From Antrodiella citrinella (taxonomy: Eukaryota > Basidiomycota > Agaricomycetes > Polyporales > Steccherinaceae), in assembly GCA_004802725.1 (NCBI GenBank), contig SGPM01000239.1, positions 1,829-43,607 on the forward strand: a stretch of DNA of 41,779 nucleotides, read 5' to 3'. The translations under genes and the position numbers were made by a program. Every line of letters begins with the position of its first letter. Positions within the stretch are counted from its first letter, which is position 1. The notes below the pieces were generated by a model. It made no database searches and was not told where the DNA came from. It worked only from the letters and a program-made list of their open reading frames with translations. Shown here piece after piece: positions 31,159-41,779 of the stretch.

Positions 31159-32118
31159 GTGGATGCTGTGGCTCGGTAGTACCGTAAGTCAATGATATTG
31201 AATCGTGTGCCAGTGTGGCATAATCATGATGGCTGACCGACATTTTGTGTACAGGAGGTCATCGTCGTATATGCTTCGGGAGGATAGTCGGATGAGAGCA
31301 CGGCTATTTTGAAAAATGACGCTCTTCGAAGACAATTGTATTTCGAGACGTGGGTACCGGTGATCGCTCGATTTTCGAAAGTGATAGTATTTTTCTTTTT
31401 CTTTTCGCTGTCATGCACAATTGGAATTCATGAATAAGGATGTCTTTGGTTTGCGCTATGTCTCGTCTGACAATATTTTCGACCCTCGCAGTGTACGCTC
31501 TCGGGCCAGAGATCTAGAGCCTGGAGACGCCGAGCCGTTGACTCAACAACCGTAGTCGAGAGAGAGCGTAGGACTAGGTTCGATCTTGGCTTGATGACCT
31601 ACTTCCATAAGAAATAGTAGGCGGAATTCATAATTATGGACCCGTTTGCGAGGAATGACTAGGACGAGACGCTCGACATGAGCACCTCTGTAACGTAACC
31701 GCGTCCCTGGCACCCGCCCTCCGTCGTCAGACGTTGCTTATATATCGGCTACGGCATGAGATGCAGATAATGCATTACAGTTTCTCATTCATGTGGTACT
31801 TTCAGCCGTCAAATTGCCGCTGGGTGAGACCGTAGCGGCGTAGCGCGAATGCAACCCCATACCCTGGGTTTTGGGTGACTTACGAATATTCTGCACGAAA
31901 ATCCCCGTGATACGCCAAAGTGTTCAGGTTGGTGATATGGGTGTTGTTGCTTTGATCTAGGGCCTGTCTCATCCGCTACATCGCCGGAAACTTGGTCCTG
32001 AGGGTAAAGGGCATCTCGCATCTACAAAGGTAGTTAAAGTGGGAGGTGAAAGAACGGTGGGGTATCCCATACTCCTACGGTTCACCACACTAGTCAGGGA
32101 CATACCGACCTCGTCGAA
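31159..32118. other. Intergenic, no gene seen
   Basis: Nearly 1 kb with a T-rich tract near 31,388-31,403. There is a minus-strand frame of 70 codons near 31,810-32,020 without motifs. No clear TATA box before the microprotein gene. Confidence 0.45.
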
Positions 32119-32389
32119 ATGTCCGAGAAAGCCAACTTCACTGCTTCGTCTGAGACTCTCGTTGCCCTCGGGAAATTCGAGGCTGTCACTAAACAGAATG
32201 GTCAGTCTGTAGCCCCATATACGTCTTACAACGAAGCTGTGTACTCACCGTACCGTGTGCCGGGAAGACTCCATGGATGATTCGACCAAGCCGATCGCAA
32301 AGATAACCGACTCTGCTGTCAAGTTCGACGAGTTGGCCAAGAAGAATGGATGGGCCGCTCCGACGGCGGGTCGTCCCTCGATGGGATGA
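32119..32389 (+). CDS. Microprotein gene, 67 residues, unknown function
   Basis: Two exons (32119-32200 and 32268-32389) separated by a 67 nt intron (GTCAGT...GGGAAG) give 204 nt including TGA. The protein begins MSEKANFTASSETLVALGKF and ends in KKNGWAAPTAGRPSMG. It has no signal peptide or cysteine and is rich in charged residues, possibly one or two amphipathic helices. What supports it as a real gene is the related copy about 1.1 kb downstream (33298-33538), which keeps the same intron position and phase (after AAG/CAG-AAT-G) and the same ETLV, LDDS/MDDS and RPxxG-stop landmarks. I do not recognise the family. Confidence 0.6.
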
Positions 32390-33297
32390 GAGAGATAACC
32401 TGAGGTACGTAGTCCACGATTGTCGGAGACATCAATTGGAGTTCTGACGCAAGCTGTCTGTGAACCTTTCAGGCTTGGCATGCAAGCCGTCGTCAAACTT
32501 GAAGCGCGAAGACACGTGCAAAGACAGAGAGCGGAGGTCAGATGATAGTGGTGGATATTTAGTAACAATGATCCTGAAGTGGCGGCGGTGGCTGAACCAT
32601 GAGCGAACTGAGCTTGAACGTACCGCTTCCTTGGTGATATAACTTAGCTGAAAAGTGATACGTTACTTTTTCACGAGTCAAACAACATGCCAACACTAAC
32701 CTCATCGTGTGCATTTTCGCGAAAGAACCACGACAGTATGCTGATAATTTTTGTGAGACTGTCGGCGGCACCGACCAGCCGCGTCGTTACCGGTTGGCGC
32801 TCCTCAGCGTTCTCCAAGAATGCCTGTTGTGACAAAGACTTGATGTGCACCAGCTGCGGAGAAGCCTCGGTAGTTGCTAGTTCCTATCATGGTGAACTCA
32901 CTTTCGAGTCACAGCTCAAGTTGGTCGGGGCCACTAGGGACGCAGCAAGCGGGAGGCGCTCCCTGGCACATTTTAGTAGTGACATGGAATGGAGTACATA
33001 CGGGTATCATCTGAGCATCTGGACTGCGGAGGAGATAGTCAGGTTGCTTGAGGTGGGCGTTCGATACGTAGAGTCATGTATGTCTGTCACAGTTGCGCAT
33101 ACATATGTTCTTCACTAAATCGTTGGCCTAGAACACGGTAGCGGAACCGGTCTACTTGCGCAGCCAGAGGGTAGGCTTTAGAACATGACGTGTCCTTATG
33201 GGTGTTAGCGAGCGTATAAAAACCCATGAAGAACCGCATACGTTTTTCTGCCAACTGCAACAGCCATACACGAATCACACCCACGTACATATCCAAT
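32390..33297. other. Spacer between the two microprotein copies
   Basis: About 0.9 kb. No gene is supported; a plus-strand frame of 143 codons near 32,690-33,118 has no motifs. TATAAAA at 33215-33221 precedes the second copy. Confidence 0.4.
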
Positions 33298-33538
33298 AGG
33301 TCGGACAAAGGTTCCAGCTCTTCCACTGAGACTCTCGTCAATGTGGTCCTGACGAAGGATCCGAAGAAGAATGGTAAGTTACTGTACCCATCTATACACT
33401 TGTTAAACGACTCACCGCCGATACATAGTAATATCGAACGTGGAAGCACATTTGGATGATTCCGCTATAGTGTTCGCCGCTCGATCAAAGGAGCACGGAT
33501 GTCCGTCCCCATCGGCTGCTCGCCCAACGCTTGGATAG
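33298..33538 (+). pseudogene. Diverged second copy of the microprotein gene, start codon lost
   Basis: Aligned to the first copy, the ATG position reads ATAGG instead of ATG before TCG GAC AAA. Exon 1 then gives SSSSTETLVNVVLTKDPKKN, an intron begins GTAAGT at the same position and phase, and exon 2 (acceptor GTGGAAG) reads LDDSAIVFAARSKEHG then PSPSAARPTLG-TAG. Exon 2 has lost about nine internal residues compared with the first copy. An in-frame ATG exists at 33226, but it lies just 5 bp after a TATAAAA (33215-33221) and so probably upstream of the transcription start. I infer a decayed duplicate. If transcription starts further upstream it could still be expressed with a longer N-terminus. 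Confidence 0.55.
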
Positions 33539-33734
33539 TAAGGTGAGTGTGCGGCCGACACTGCCCTCTCTGTGTTCAGGCTGAACAGCATCTGCAATGC
33601 TAGACGATGATGAAACATCATGCATGGTATATTGCAGCAGCGATATTATACAGCGGAGCACAAAGAACGGCGGATGGCAGCAGAGCGAGTAAAGGAACGA
33701 ATGAATATGTGTACAACATGTGATTCCGCACCTC

Positions 33735-34761
33735 TTACATGAAATCTTCTTCTAGTTCGCGAACGGACTTCTTTGGTGCTACAACCACCTTGTCGTCGTG
33801 TTCCTCGGTGAACAATGCATCATAAGATCGAGCCGCCTTCTCGGCCTCACGAGCGCGAGCAAGATCGAAATCGGCCTTCTTCTAAGCTCATCGGCGTGTT
33901 AGCCGTCGTGAATAAGCTATGAGATGTTGAAAACGCACCTTGGCTGCAGCAGCAGCACGTTTGACCGCGTTCTCGTTCCTCACTCGTTCTATCTTCTCTT
34001 CCTCGTGGTCAACCTGCTTCTGCACCTTCGTCTTGTTGAGCCTATTGACGATCACGTTCTCACGCTTCGCAATGTATACTGCAACCCAGTCAGAATATTT
34101 GAGAATCTAGAAGGGTATGGCATTTACCTCTCTTCACCTGCAGAACGATCAGCGTAGTAGGAGATCTATAGAGCACGGTTACGTACCTTTTTGTCATTAT
34201 GAAACGACACCTGACCGATAGCCATGTCTCCTGTTTTCTGGTGGGCAATGAATTGCGAGAACCAGTGGCTCTCTGGATTCGTAACGCACTTTCAAGTTCT
34301 CTGCAGGTGTATAGATGATCGTAATGTTATCCTTCTTGTTGCCTATAATCATAGACAAGTCGTTAGATTATGTTCATGTGCGATCATAAATCACATACCT
34401 TCTATGGAATTCGCCTTCACCAGTTGACCGCAATCTGTGAGCAATGCCTCTGGTATGCTTTCCCACCCCATTCCCTCTGGCATTCTCAAGTATACGTGAG
34501 CAGAGGAGAGTTTGTCGACGTGAAACCAGACATCTTCGGGCCAGGCATATTTGATCAAGTCTTCATCTGGCACACACCGCTACAGAATGAGTTCACGGCG
34601 AGATCGATAGCTTGGGAGGCGAAAGAACATACTTTCTACTTTGTCCCGTCCCATATACACCACAACAGGCGGATCATTTGCTGAGATAAGAGCATGCATC
34701 AGTATACACGAAGCGTCCTTAAACAGAACGAGTTACCTGTGGATGTGAAGAATAACACCAT
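33735..34761 (-). CDS. CCDC25/Jlp2 family protein (NFACT-R domain plus C-terminal coiled coil)
   Basis: Conserved eukaryotic protein, yeast Jlp2 and human CCDC25. The start [20 protein letters not shown] matches the family opening at its first residue. It continues [20 protein letters not shown], the diagnostic [43 protein letters not shown] and [15 protein letters not shown], which make up the NFACT-R (DUF814) domain shared with Rqc2/NEMF. Then comes the basic/acidic coiled coil [20 protein letters not shown] and [20 protein letters not shown], and the C-terminus [20 protein letters not shown]...ELEEDFM. All landmarks are intact, about 200 residues over some seven exons. In animals CCDC25 has been reported as a receptor for extracellular DNA; in fungi the role is unclear, and RNA or ribosome-linked roles are suggested by the domain. 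Confidence 0.93.
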
Positions 34762-35095
34762 GTTTCGCAAAAAAGTGCTGAGGTCGTCTCAGTACTTGTG
34801 TTCAGAACGCTCTATGATAATCTCTATGGTCGTCCGACTCCCATCGGCTTATCGGCACACGCTTGCGACGTGAAACTCCGATGATTATTTTGCTGACGTA
34901 ATCTGCAGTAATCGTGTGGGCGTGCTTCCCGTTCACAACTTTGACCTGCATTGCCACCATTTGCCTCGTATCTTCCACTCATTCTACTCATCACTTCTTA
35001 TCGTCGCATCCAGAAGATCTTCATTGTAGACTGTACGAACGGGTCACTGGTGTCACGCCACATTTTTCCCGGAGAAAGGAGAGGTCCATACGAAG
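34762..35095. promoter_or_regulatory. Shared divergent promoter, CCDC25 / RBM25
   Basis: Only 334 bp separate the two start codons, which face away from each other, so both promoters and 5' leaders must lie here. No TATA box is obvious, as is common for housekeeping pairs. Confidence 0.5.
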
Positions 35096-37355
35096 ATGCA
35101 GCCTGGAATGCAGAACCGGTTAGGTCTTGGTCTTCGTCCTCCTTTGCCATCGTATGGCCAGGGTCCCTCAATATCGGCTCTCGCACAGCAGCAGCATATG
35201 AATCAGCAGCAATTTGCGCCCCCGCAACCTAAGTCGACCGCGTTGTTCATTGGTTCAATATCCGGTGGCATCACTGACGCATTCTTGAACCAGCTACTTG
35301 GGGTACGTATACACCCTATTCTAGGAGTGTAGACTGAGCTAAAATCATCTTGTATTAGGCATGCGGACCTATCTCATCATTCAAACGTCTCATTACGCCT
35401 GCGAACAAGCCTCAAGGATTCGGTTTCGCAGAGTTCCAAGATGCTGACGGGGCTCTACGTGCGATGAACATGCTCAACGGCGTAGAGTTGCCTGCATTGG
35501 AAGATGGTTGTGTCAATAAGAAGCTTCTGGTGCGTCCCGTCCTTACTTCCTCCTTATAATCTCACCTACGTCCTACCCTACGACATCTAGGTCAAAGCAG
35601 ACGAGAAAACAAAAATGTTCTTGGACGCCTATCAAGCCCAGAAGATGAAAACAGATGTAAGTCGCATATGTTTTTTCCGAGGTATATCGCGCTAAATGTC
35701 ACTATAGTCCGACGAGGAGGCCATACGTCAAGCCCAAGGAAGAGTAGCTGCAATCCTTGCCGAAATCAACCAGAAGTCCCAAGAAGCAGCTAGTAATGGC
35801 CTGTTGGATAAAGAGAAATACGTCATTCCGCCACATCTGCACGACCTGCAAGAGGCCGACCTCCCTGAGACCCAGCGAGGTCTCGTCATGACAGAAATTG
35901 CACAGTTTCGCGAAAGAGCTGCAAAACGCGAACGGGAGAAGCTACGAGATGCACGCGAGGCGGTCCCGGTTTTGGCACCTAGCGGGCCCAAGCAACGAGA
36001 GTGGGGGAAATCTCAAGCGGCACCCGGTGTGGCGCAACAGGGTGGCCAAGGATTTGGCAAGGGTGCACAAGGATATAGTAAGCCCGTCGGTTTTGTGAAA
36101 GCGGAGGAAGGTGGAAGCCCATTCGGGGATGATAGGAACGGTGCGAAATTCAAAACGGACGAGGAGCTGGAGGCGGAACGCAAGGAGGCTAGGAAACGAG
36201 ATGAGGATAACTCATATCGCGACGTGCGTACCCTTCAACTCTCTGAAGTATTCATCAATTGACCTTGCAAATTGGAAACAGCGTGAGAGGAGATATGAGC
36301 CTCGAGAGCGATCACGTATACAAACTTTGGAGCGATCTTTGGCACGCGAACGAGCGTTGAAGGAGGCAGAGGAACGTGATCGTGTCGAGATGCGATCTCG
36401 TTTAGATGTGTGGGATGACGATGAGAGTGACGAGACTTTCTACACCGACAGGTGCGCCGGTCTGACTTCTAATCTCCCCTGGGTCATGCTTATCTGGATA
36501 TTAGAGCGCGATGGCGCGTCATGCGAGCTCGTCGTCTACAAGCAGAAGAAGCCGCCGATCAAGACTCTCGAGTATACGAGGACCGTGAAGTGGAGAACCT
36601 TCGTCGCGAGTCGGAAGCCTTCCTCGCCCGCCAAATGGACGAGATGCAAGCGCTGCAAGATGAACAGCGCAAAGCAGGCATGCTTCTTGACGACGGAGCG
36701 CCCGTGAAACTGAACGTGTTGATGGCGCCTGTGGGTCCCAAGGAGGGCAAGGAAAAAGCAAACGCCGTGTTCACGCATGACGAAGAGGAGGAGGATGCTC
36801 TCCGAAAGCGAAAGGCGCCCTTGCCGAAATTGGATCTCGCTGAAGGCGGCGAAAAGGCAAAGGAGAGATTAGAGAAGATTAAGGTATCAGTACCCTCAGA
36901 TAAGGAGACTTTATTCAAGGCAAAGGTCCGATGGGATGGCTTGACGGATGTAAGTGTCCGAATTCTTTACTAGATGCCATCTCATTGACATCACCGATAC
37001 AGACCATGATTGACCGGAAACTCGAGCCTCTCGTCAAGCGCCAAATGGTGAAGTACCTAGGGGAGCTCGAGGACGACGATCTCGTCATGTTCGTGTTGGA
37101 ACATTTGAAAGATCACAAAAGTCCTGCAAAGCTTATCGATGGTCTTATCCAGGTGCGTCTCTCCTCCCTTTTCGCTGACAATATAAAGGCTGCTCTCAGT
37201 ATGATGCTCATCTCTTACGACGTTTTCTTACTCGTGTCCAGGTCTTGGAAGAAGAAGCTGTGGAACTCGTCATCAGCGTATGGCGGCAAGTCATTTTCGA
37301 GAGCATGGCGTACGGCGAAGGTCTACACACGGAGAGGATGATGGTGGATTCGTGA
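35096..37355 (+). CDS. RBM25-type splicing factor (RRM, RE/RD-rich middle, PWI domain)
   Basis: Nuclear RNA-binding protein associated with U1 snRNP and alternative splicing in animals (family knowledge). The start MQPGMQNRLGLGLRPPLPSY is followed by a Gln/Pro stretch, then an RRM with RNP2-like TALFIGSISGGITDAFLNQL and RNP1-like PQGFGFAEFQDADGALRAMN. Next come EKTKMFLDAYQAQKMKTDSD and a long charged part (TEIAQFRERAAKREREKLRD; RERRYEPRERSRIQTLERSL; DVWDDDESDE). The C-terminal PWI domain reads DTMIDRKLEPLVKRQMVKYL, GELEDDDLVMFVLEHLKDHK, SPAKLIDGLIQ, VLEEEAVELVISVWRQVIFE, ending ERMMVDS. By my exon count it is about 610 residues, over eight exons, shorter than human RBM25 mainly in the charged middle. 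No defect is seen. Confidence 0.94.
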
Positions 37356-38068
37356 TGCTTGGCGGCGGAGGTCGGGAATGCGCCTCAAGTTGTTTCTCGC
37401 GTGGTACGTTCGTATGGTATCGATTGTTTTCCTGACAACATGTACAAGATCTCTTGCTCTTATACTCCATCTGGAGAGTAGTAACCCCTCTCAAGATCTT
37501 TTGTCGAAGGGTGGAGACTTACACCGGATCGCTGGTGTTTGTGTCGTGAGTCGCATATTCGGTCCGGCTTGGTACGAATCAAATGATATCACTTTTTTGT
37601 TCATATATATATCGAGCGGATTCTGCCTGATGCAAGTCACTCTCTCTCCTGCGCATATGCAGTCATGGATTCTACGTTGAGTATTTGCAGTCTTTCGTTT
37701 CTGCTTGCAGGGCAAATTGATCCAGAAGATTAGCCCCGCATACACGAGTACCCCTATTGTCTTATGGGGATTCTTGTATATGCTCTCGCCCGAGGTGAGT
37801 ATGTTTACAGCTGGAATTCTTAACTTCGACGTGCAAAAAAATCTCACCACGGAGTGCCTTCCCTTCATGCTTCTTTCAGCCAAGCAAGTGAGTAACTCAT
37901 CAACCCTCATGATTCCATGCAGCAAGCTCTCGCATTGCTGTGACTGTCATTATACAACTCGAATGATTACAACAATCATCATCGTTTTCGTCGAAGACGT
38001 AAAGTTCGTTGATGTGCTACGAAGGTCCCAAAGATATTCTACAGCGTTCGCACATCATGCGTACGAGA
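37356..38068. other. Convergent intergenic region
   Basis: About 0.7 kb between the ends of the RBM25-type and trehalase genes. Overlapping frames on both strands near 37,490-38,170 carry no motifs. I see nothing I would annotate. Confidence 0.45.
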
Positions 38069-40814
38069 TCAAAGCAACAATCCAGCAATCGCCAAAGCGA
38101 TGGAGACAGCAGCCACAGCAGGAGGCAGCGCCTTCAAGCTCGCAGCAGCACTACTCTGCGACCCACTAGAAGCAGAAGATGTAGATGAATTGCTTCCTCC
38201 GTCGGTAGCTAGGGCGGCTTCGGTGACGTTGGGGCATGACGGCGCAACGAGGACATCGCCGTAAAGACCGGCAACCCAAAGCACAACGCCGTTCGTCCAT
38301 CCGAATCCAGCCTGGACGGTGTACTCTCCGCCGCGTCCAGCAGAGTCGATGTTTGAAATGGAGAACTTCTCAAACATCTGGAAGATGTCATCAACGAGTC
38401 AGTCATATGCGATGCGTGGTGAGGACTCACGTTTCCAGTGTTGCCGACGCTCATGGTGATGTTGAGCTCTTGCTCGGACAGTTGAGGCAGAATCCCCGGA
38501 ATCGACCCGCCGGTGGCGTGCCAGCTACACAGCGCACTCGCGATATATCTATTGGCCAACTCTCGTTGCAAGATGCTACCCCATCCCTCGCCGTCCGTGG
38601 CGTTCCCACCATTGACCACAGTCCCGTTCAGTCTGTTGATGTCCGCGGACGGCCCCGTGGAAGACGAGTTTCCCCCCGTACCAATGACGGGCTGGCCCGG
38701 AAGCACGTTCTCCGCGAAGTTGACTTGGCCTGTAGGGATGAGACTGTACGACGAGGCGTTGCTCTGTGGCGTAGGGATGGCCCCAGAGGTGATATTTGCT
38801 GGGAGGTTACGCAGTGCTTCTAATATGACAAACTGGTGGTTCGGCCATGCGTTGGGTGCATCCCATTGCAGACCAGACTCCAAGAACGAAACGGGATAGG
38901 TACCGTTGTATCTGTTCAGAACCATGTTCAACGTCGAGAAGAAGCTGAACGCGTCGTCAGATGAGCTTAAGCACTTCATCTGGGATGATGCCGTTCCAAA
39001 GAGGGAAGAAAGTGACAATGGTGAAGAAGTCGTTGCGCACGTTGGACGTGAGGTTGAAATCGTAGAAGGCGAGTTTGGTCGGATCCCAGAATAGATCAAG
39101 GATGGCTTCACGAATCGTCGTGGCATTTTGGAGATGTGTAGAAGCAGCAGCGGAGTGTGTTTGCTGGTTGTACAAGTCGGCGAGTGATACGTGGGCTTTG
39201 TCTGTGAATACAAATCAGTCTCACTGAATACGAAATACAAGGCAGAAGACGCACAGAGGATGCTGTTTAGGTCAACAGGGAGAGTGCCCTTTACGTTGAG
39301 AGCACGCAGAGCCACGTTAGTGTTATTGGAACCACCTGCACCAGGTGTGCGGATGTAGCGTGAAGAGTAATCCCATCCCGTTTCCGCGCCAGAAGCAAGT
39401 TCAGAGTACAATTCGGCACGTTCGTCTTCGGTCAAGGGCGTCGCCAGCGTTGGATCGTTGGCAGTCAAATAATCTGTGCAGAAGTCTCAGGAACATGTAC
39501 GGCACATAATCTTCGCTCGCAAACGCACCGGTAAGATACGACTCCGGACGAGGTGCACTATTGGTAACGCCGTATCGCGTCAAAGAGTAGGTTTTGTTTG
39601 TGTAAGGGCTTGTCACGCTGACAGATCGGTTGGTCTGCCACCACTCAAGTTCTTTCTGTAAGGATGAAAGGCGTCAGAATCTAGAAGACGTCATCTCCGG
39701 AAAGATCTTACCTCCGCCAGTGGGAGGGCGCGGGTCAAGATACCGGTGTCGTTGGTCGCAGCAACATAGTCGTGGAGCATCTGGAAGGTCGCATCAGATC
39801 AGTGCGCAAGTGACAAGTAAAGCTCAACTTACGTTTATGAACAGCGGTGGCTGAGAACGATTCAAGTCTGCAACTCCCATGTCAGAGCGGAAGTAACGAG
39901 ACACGCGTCAAAAACTTACAGTAGATCCGGCCACCATTGGGAATGAAACCGATGTTCTCTAGTTCGTCCATGAAATTTTGGAGCGTCGCATTTACCAGGT
40001 CGAAGAGCTCGGACTGGATAAGTCCTTGGATGATCCAGTATGAGTCCCAATAATCTACGAGGTTACGTCATTTCGATTTGAATTGAATCAGCATTCTTTC
40101 CGAAGTCGATCGGAAATATTTGAAGACTCACATTGCTCTCTGAAGCGGCCACCAGGGACCACAAAGGTGTGGTTCAATGGGATCAAGGTGCTTTCACAGT
40201 CGTCTGCACCTCCGCAAAGAGTGGAATCATTCGTATTCCGCGCAAGTGAGGTCCAGAAACCATGCACGGTTTGAGACCATGCCTTGATGAGAGGGTCCGT
40301 GATGTTATTCAAGAACGCAGGGTTGCTATTGAAGTTGGGGATTGTGATAGCCTCCAACTCGAGACCTTCTCCCTTGAAGTTGGAGTCGACGAAGTTGACA
40401 ACCTCGCCTTCTGTCACATTTCCAGAGCTTGTGATGTTTTGGAAGTTGGAAAGCACTTGCTGCGCGGACGGCAGAGTAGGTTTGTCAACGAACGTCTTCG
40501 GATCCGCGTAAATTTGGGCGACATTGACTGTTTGTAGGAGCTGATCCTGGTGTGAGATACACGCCTAAGAATATACTATGAATACTTACGCTTCCCGCGC
40601 AAAATATCTCGCTCGGACACCATGGCTGGCTGGGAGGTAATACCACCTGCGAGGGAACGCCCTGCGTTAAACTCGCTGTCGGACTAGCAATCACCGTAGA
40701 AAGGGTAATGGAGGGTGCAGAAGACGAAGGGGAGGTAGCCGTAGGTGATTGGGGCATACCATGTATATGTACAGCGTGCAGAAGGCCGACAACGGCAGCG
40801 AGAATGGTCAACAT
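38069..40814 (-). CDS. Alpha,alpha-trehalase, GH37, secreted and probably GPI-anchored
   Basis: Hydrolyses trehalose to glucose (EC 3.2.1.28). The start at 40814 gives the signal peptide MLTILAAVVGLLHAVHIHG, then a Ser/Thr linker and PPSQPWCPSEIFCAGS. The catalytic domain opens DQLLQTVNVAQIYADPKTFV. Signature 1 is VPGGRFREQYYWDSYW, followed by FDLVNATLQNFMDELENIGF. The acid-bearing AETGWDYSSRYIRTPG and the substrate-loop LNVKGTLPVDLNSIL follow, and signature 2 is LQWDAPNAWPNHQFVI. Near the end comes GEYTVQAGFGWTNGVVLWVA. Many NxS/T sites fit a secreted protein. The C-terminus is a Ser-rich stretch then PPAVAAVSIALAIAGLLL, a hydrophobic tail typical of a GPI-attachment signal. Most fungal neutral trehalases lack such ends, so this is the extracellular type. 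Roughly 740-760 residues with about eight introns. Confidence 0.95.
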
Positions 40815-41779
40815 GGTGTTTCCCCTTCCAACTCGCACCAACGAACTCTGTACAGAGGGAGAGTGAGCTAAGGACGAGCTGGGGTAGACGGAGGTCGCTT
40901 CTTACTGCGATGGACTTTATATATCTGACGTCGAGGCGCTAAGGCTATAACGTCAACGAAAAATGAACAGGAGTTATGTCAAAGTTCGTTCTGGCTCCCC
41001 CATTCCCCGTATCAGAACGTTCAACATGTGGAGATCCTACGCTTCTCGTCCGACAGCAAGTCCGCACGCATAGGGTGTCCCTGATCTTTTGATCAACAAA
41101 TGGTCAAGTGAGAATCGCCGGCGACGACTTCCAAGACCTGGTGACCCATAAGCGCGCCCAAGTCGATGATGTGCGACCTCCTGTACTGTAAGACCCGCCA
41201 CGGCGATGTGGCTTGACACTGACCGAATCCAAAAGATCCGCTACGCAGTCAAACAATTTTCTCCATAGTCCCTGGAAATGACTGCAGGCTCCAACACGAC
41301 ATGCCTGGAGAAATAGACAGCAAGACGTATAAAGTCGGAATCGATAATATATGTGGAGTTGTCCGCGTACCCAAAGGGCTTATCCTGGCTGAACTGGAAA
41401 TACAGTGAGCTAAACCTTCGTAAAGAAAGACAAGAGGCAGAGGTTGGGAAGAGGTGACTCTCGAGAGGCGAAGACACGCTCAAATATTGCCAAGTCCGAG
41501 TCACGGTCGCGTGACTCGCGTCCGAAGTGGCTGAGGCGCTAAACACGTGACCTACCTCGATTTGACACTACGCTTTCTTGACACGCCGGAGATTATTTGA
41601 TTTTACCGACGGTAGTAATGCAAGAAAAATGTGAAGTAGAATTTTAAATATAAACGACCATACAAACTGCGTTAGAACTTGATATCTTACTGATTGATAG
41701 AATGTAAAGTAAAAGTAAAAGTCTTAGCGTACATCTTAATACTAGTAACACTTTAAGTACAAACAGCGATAGTATACTG
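40815..41779. other. Upstream region of trehalase to window end
   Basis: Nearly 1 kb with no supported gene. The last 200 bp are AT-rich, including AAGTAAAAGTAAAAG near 41,707. A frame of 101 codons on the minus strand at 41,241-41,546 has no motif. Confidence 0.45.
40917..40925 (-). promoter_or_regulatory. TATA box of the trehalase gene, with a CRE-like site beside it
   Basis: Read on the minus strand, ATATATAAA lies about 105 bp before the trehalase start. Immediately upstream is TGACGTC (plus-strand 40926-40932), the core of a cAMP/bZIP-type site. The TATA call is reasonable; the CRE-like site is a single weak match. Confidence 0.5.

Noticed and set aside
33226..33300. ATG at 33226 as a functional start for the second microprotein copy
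   Set aside because: It lies only 5 bp after a TATAAAA box, likely upstream of the transcription start, and the position matching the first copy's ATG is mutated.

Overview
The window is nuclear DNA of a filamentous fungus, most likely a basidiomycete of the Agaricomycetes. The genes are compact and broken by many 45-85 nt GT-AG introns. The gene content is typical of that group: a DUF6534 membrane protein, a P450, a 2-oxoglutarate oxygenase, an SDR, an MFS exporter and small secreted proteins. I found no bacterial-type operons, rRNA, tRNA or CRISPR. Ambiguous bases (N) occur at about 1-1140 and about 11,200-12,450, so exact reading there is limited. All splice models were built by eye from splice sites, reading frame and family motifs. 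Three of them (mitochondrial carrier, alpha/beta hydrolase, 2OG oxygenase) give uninterrupted frames of whole-codon length when the exons are summed.

Layout, left to right: a truncated unknown gene (+, before 472); a mitochondrial dicarboxylate-type carrier (-, 1201-2714); an alpha/beta hydrolase with a C-terminal peroxisome signal (+, 4682-6088); a DUF6534 seven-helix-type protein with an apparent frameshift (-, 7295-8685); an unassigned multi-exon gene (-, about 9192-10194); a DHA2-type MFS transporter (+, 10592-12815); an unknown membrane protein with diverged tandem repeats of about 60 residues (-, about 14546-17159); an SDR oxidoreductase (-, 18079-19318) and a 2OG-Fe(II) oxygenase (+, 20662-22181), divergent around a 792 bp near-perfect inverted-repeat element; the Msp1/ATAD1 AAA ATPase (+, 23719-25210); a cytochrome P450 (-, 25660-27767); a 117-residue Lys-rich protein (+, 29457-29866); a secreted Thr/His-rich protein (+, 30721-31158); a 67-residue microprotein gene with a decayed second copy 1.1 kb downstream (+, 32119-33538); a CCDC25/Jlp2 NFACT-R protein (-, 33735-34761) divergent from an RBM25-type splicing factor (+, 35096-37355); and a secreted, probably GPI-anchored GH37 trehalase (-, 38069-40814).

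How they may work together: the right third is mostly housekeeping (Msp1, CCDC25, RBM25, trehalase). The middle holds four metabolism-type genes (MFS, SDR, 2OG oxygenase, P450) without a recognisable backbone synthase, so I do not call a biosynthetic cluster. Msp1 and the PTS1-tagged hydrolase both relate to peroxisomes, but they lie 18 kb apart and nothing else links them. The features I would look at first are the inverted-repeat element in the SDR/2OG divergent promoter, the microprotein pair, the tandem-repeat membrane protein, and the 11-nt and 7-nt microexons.
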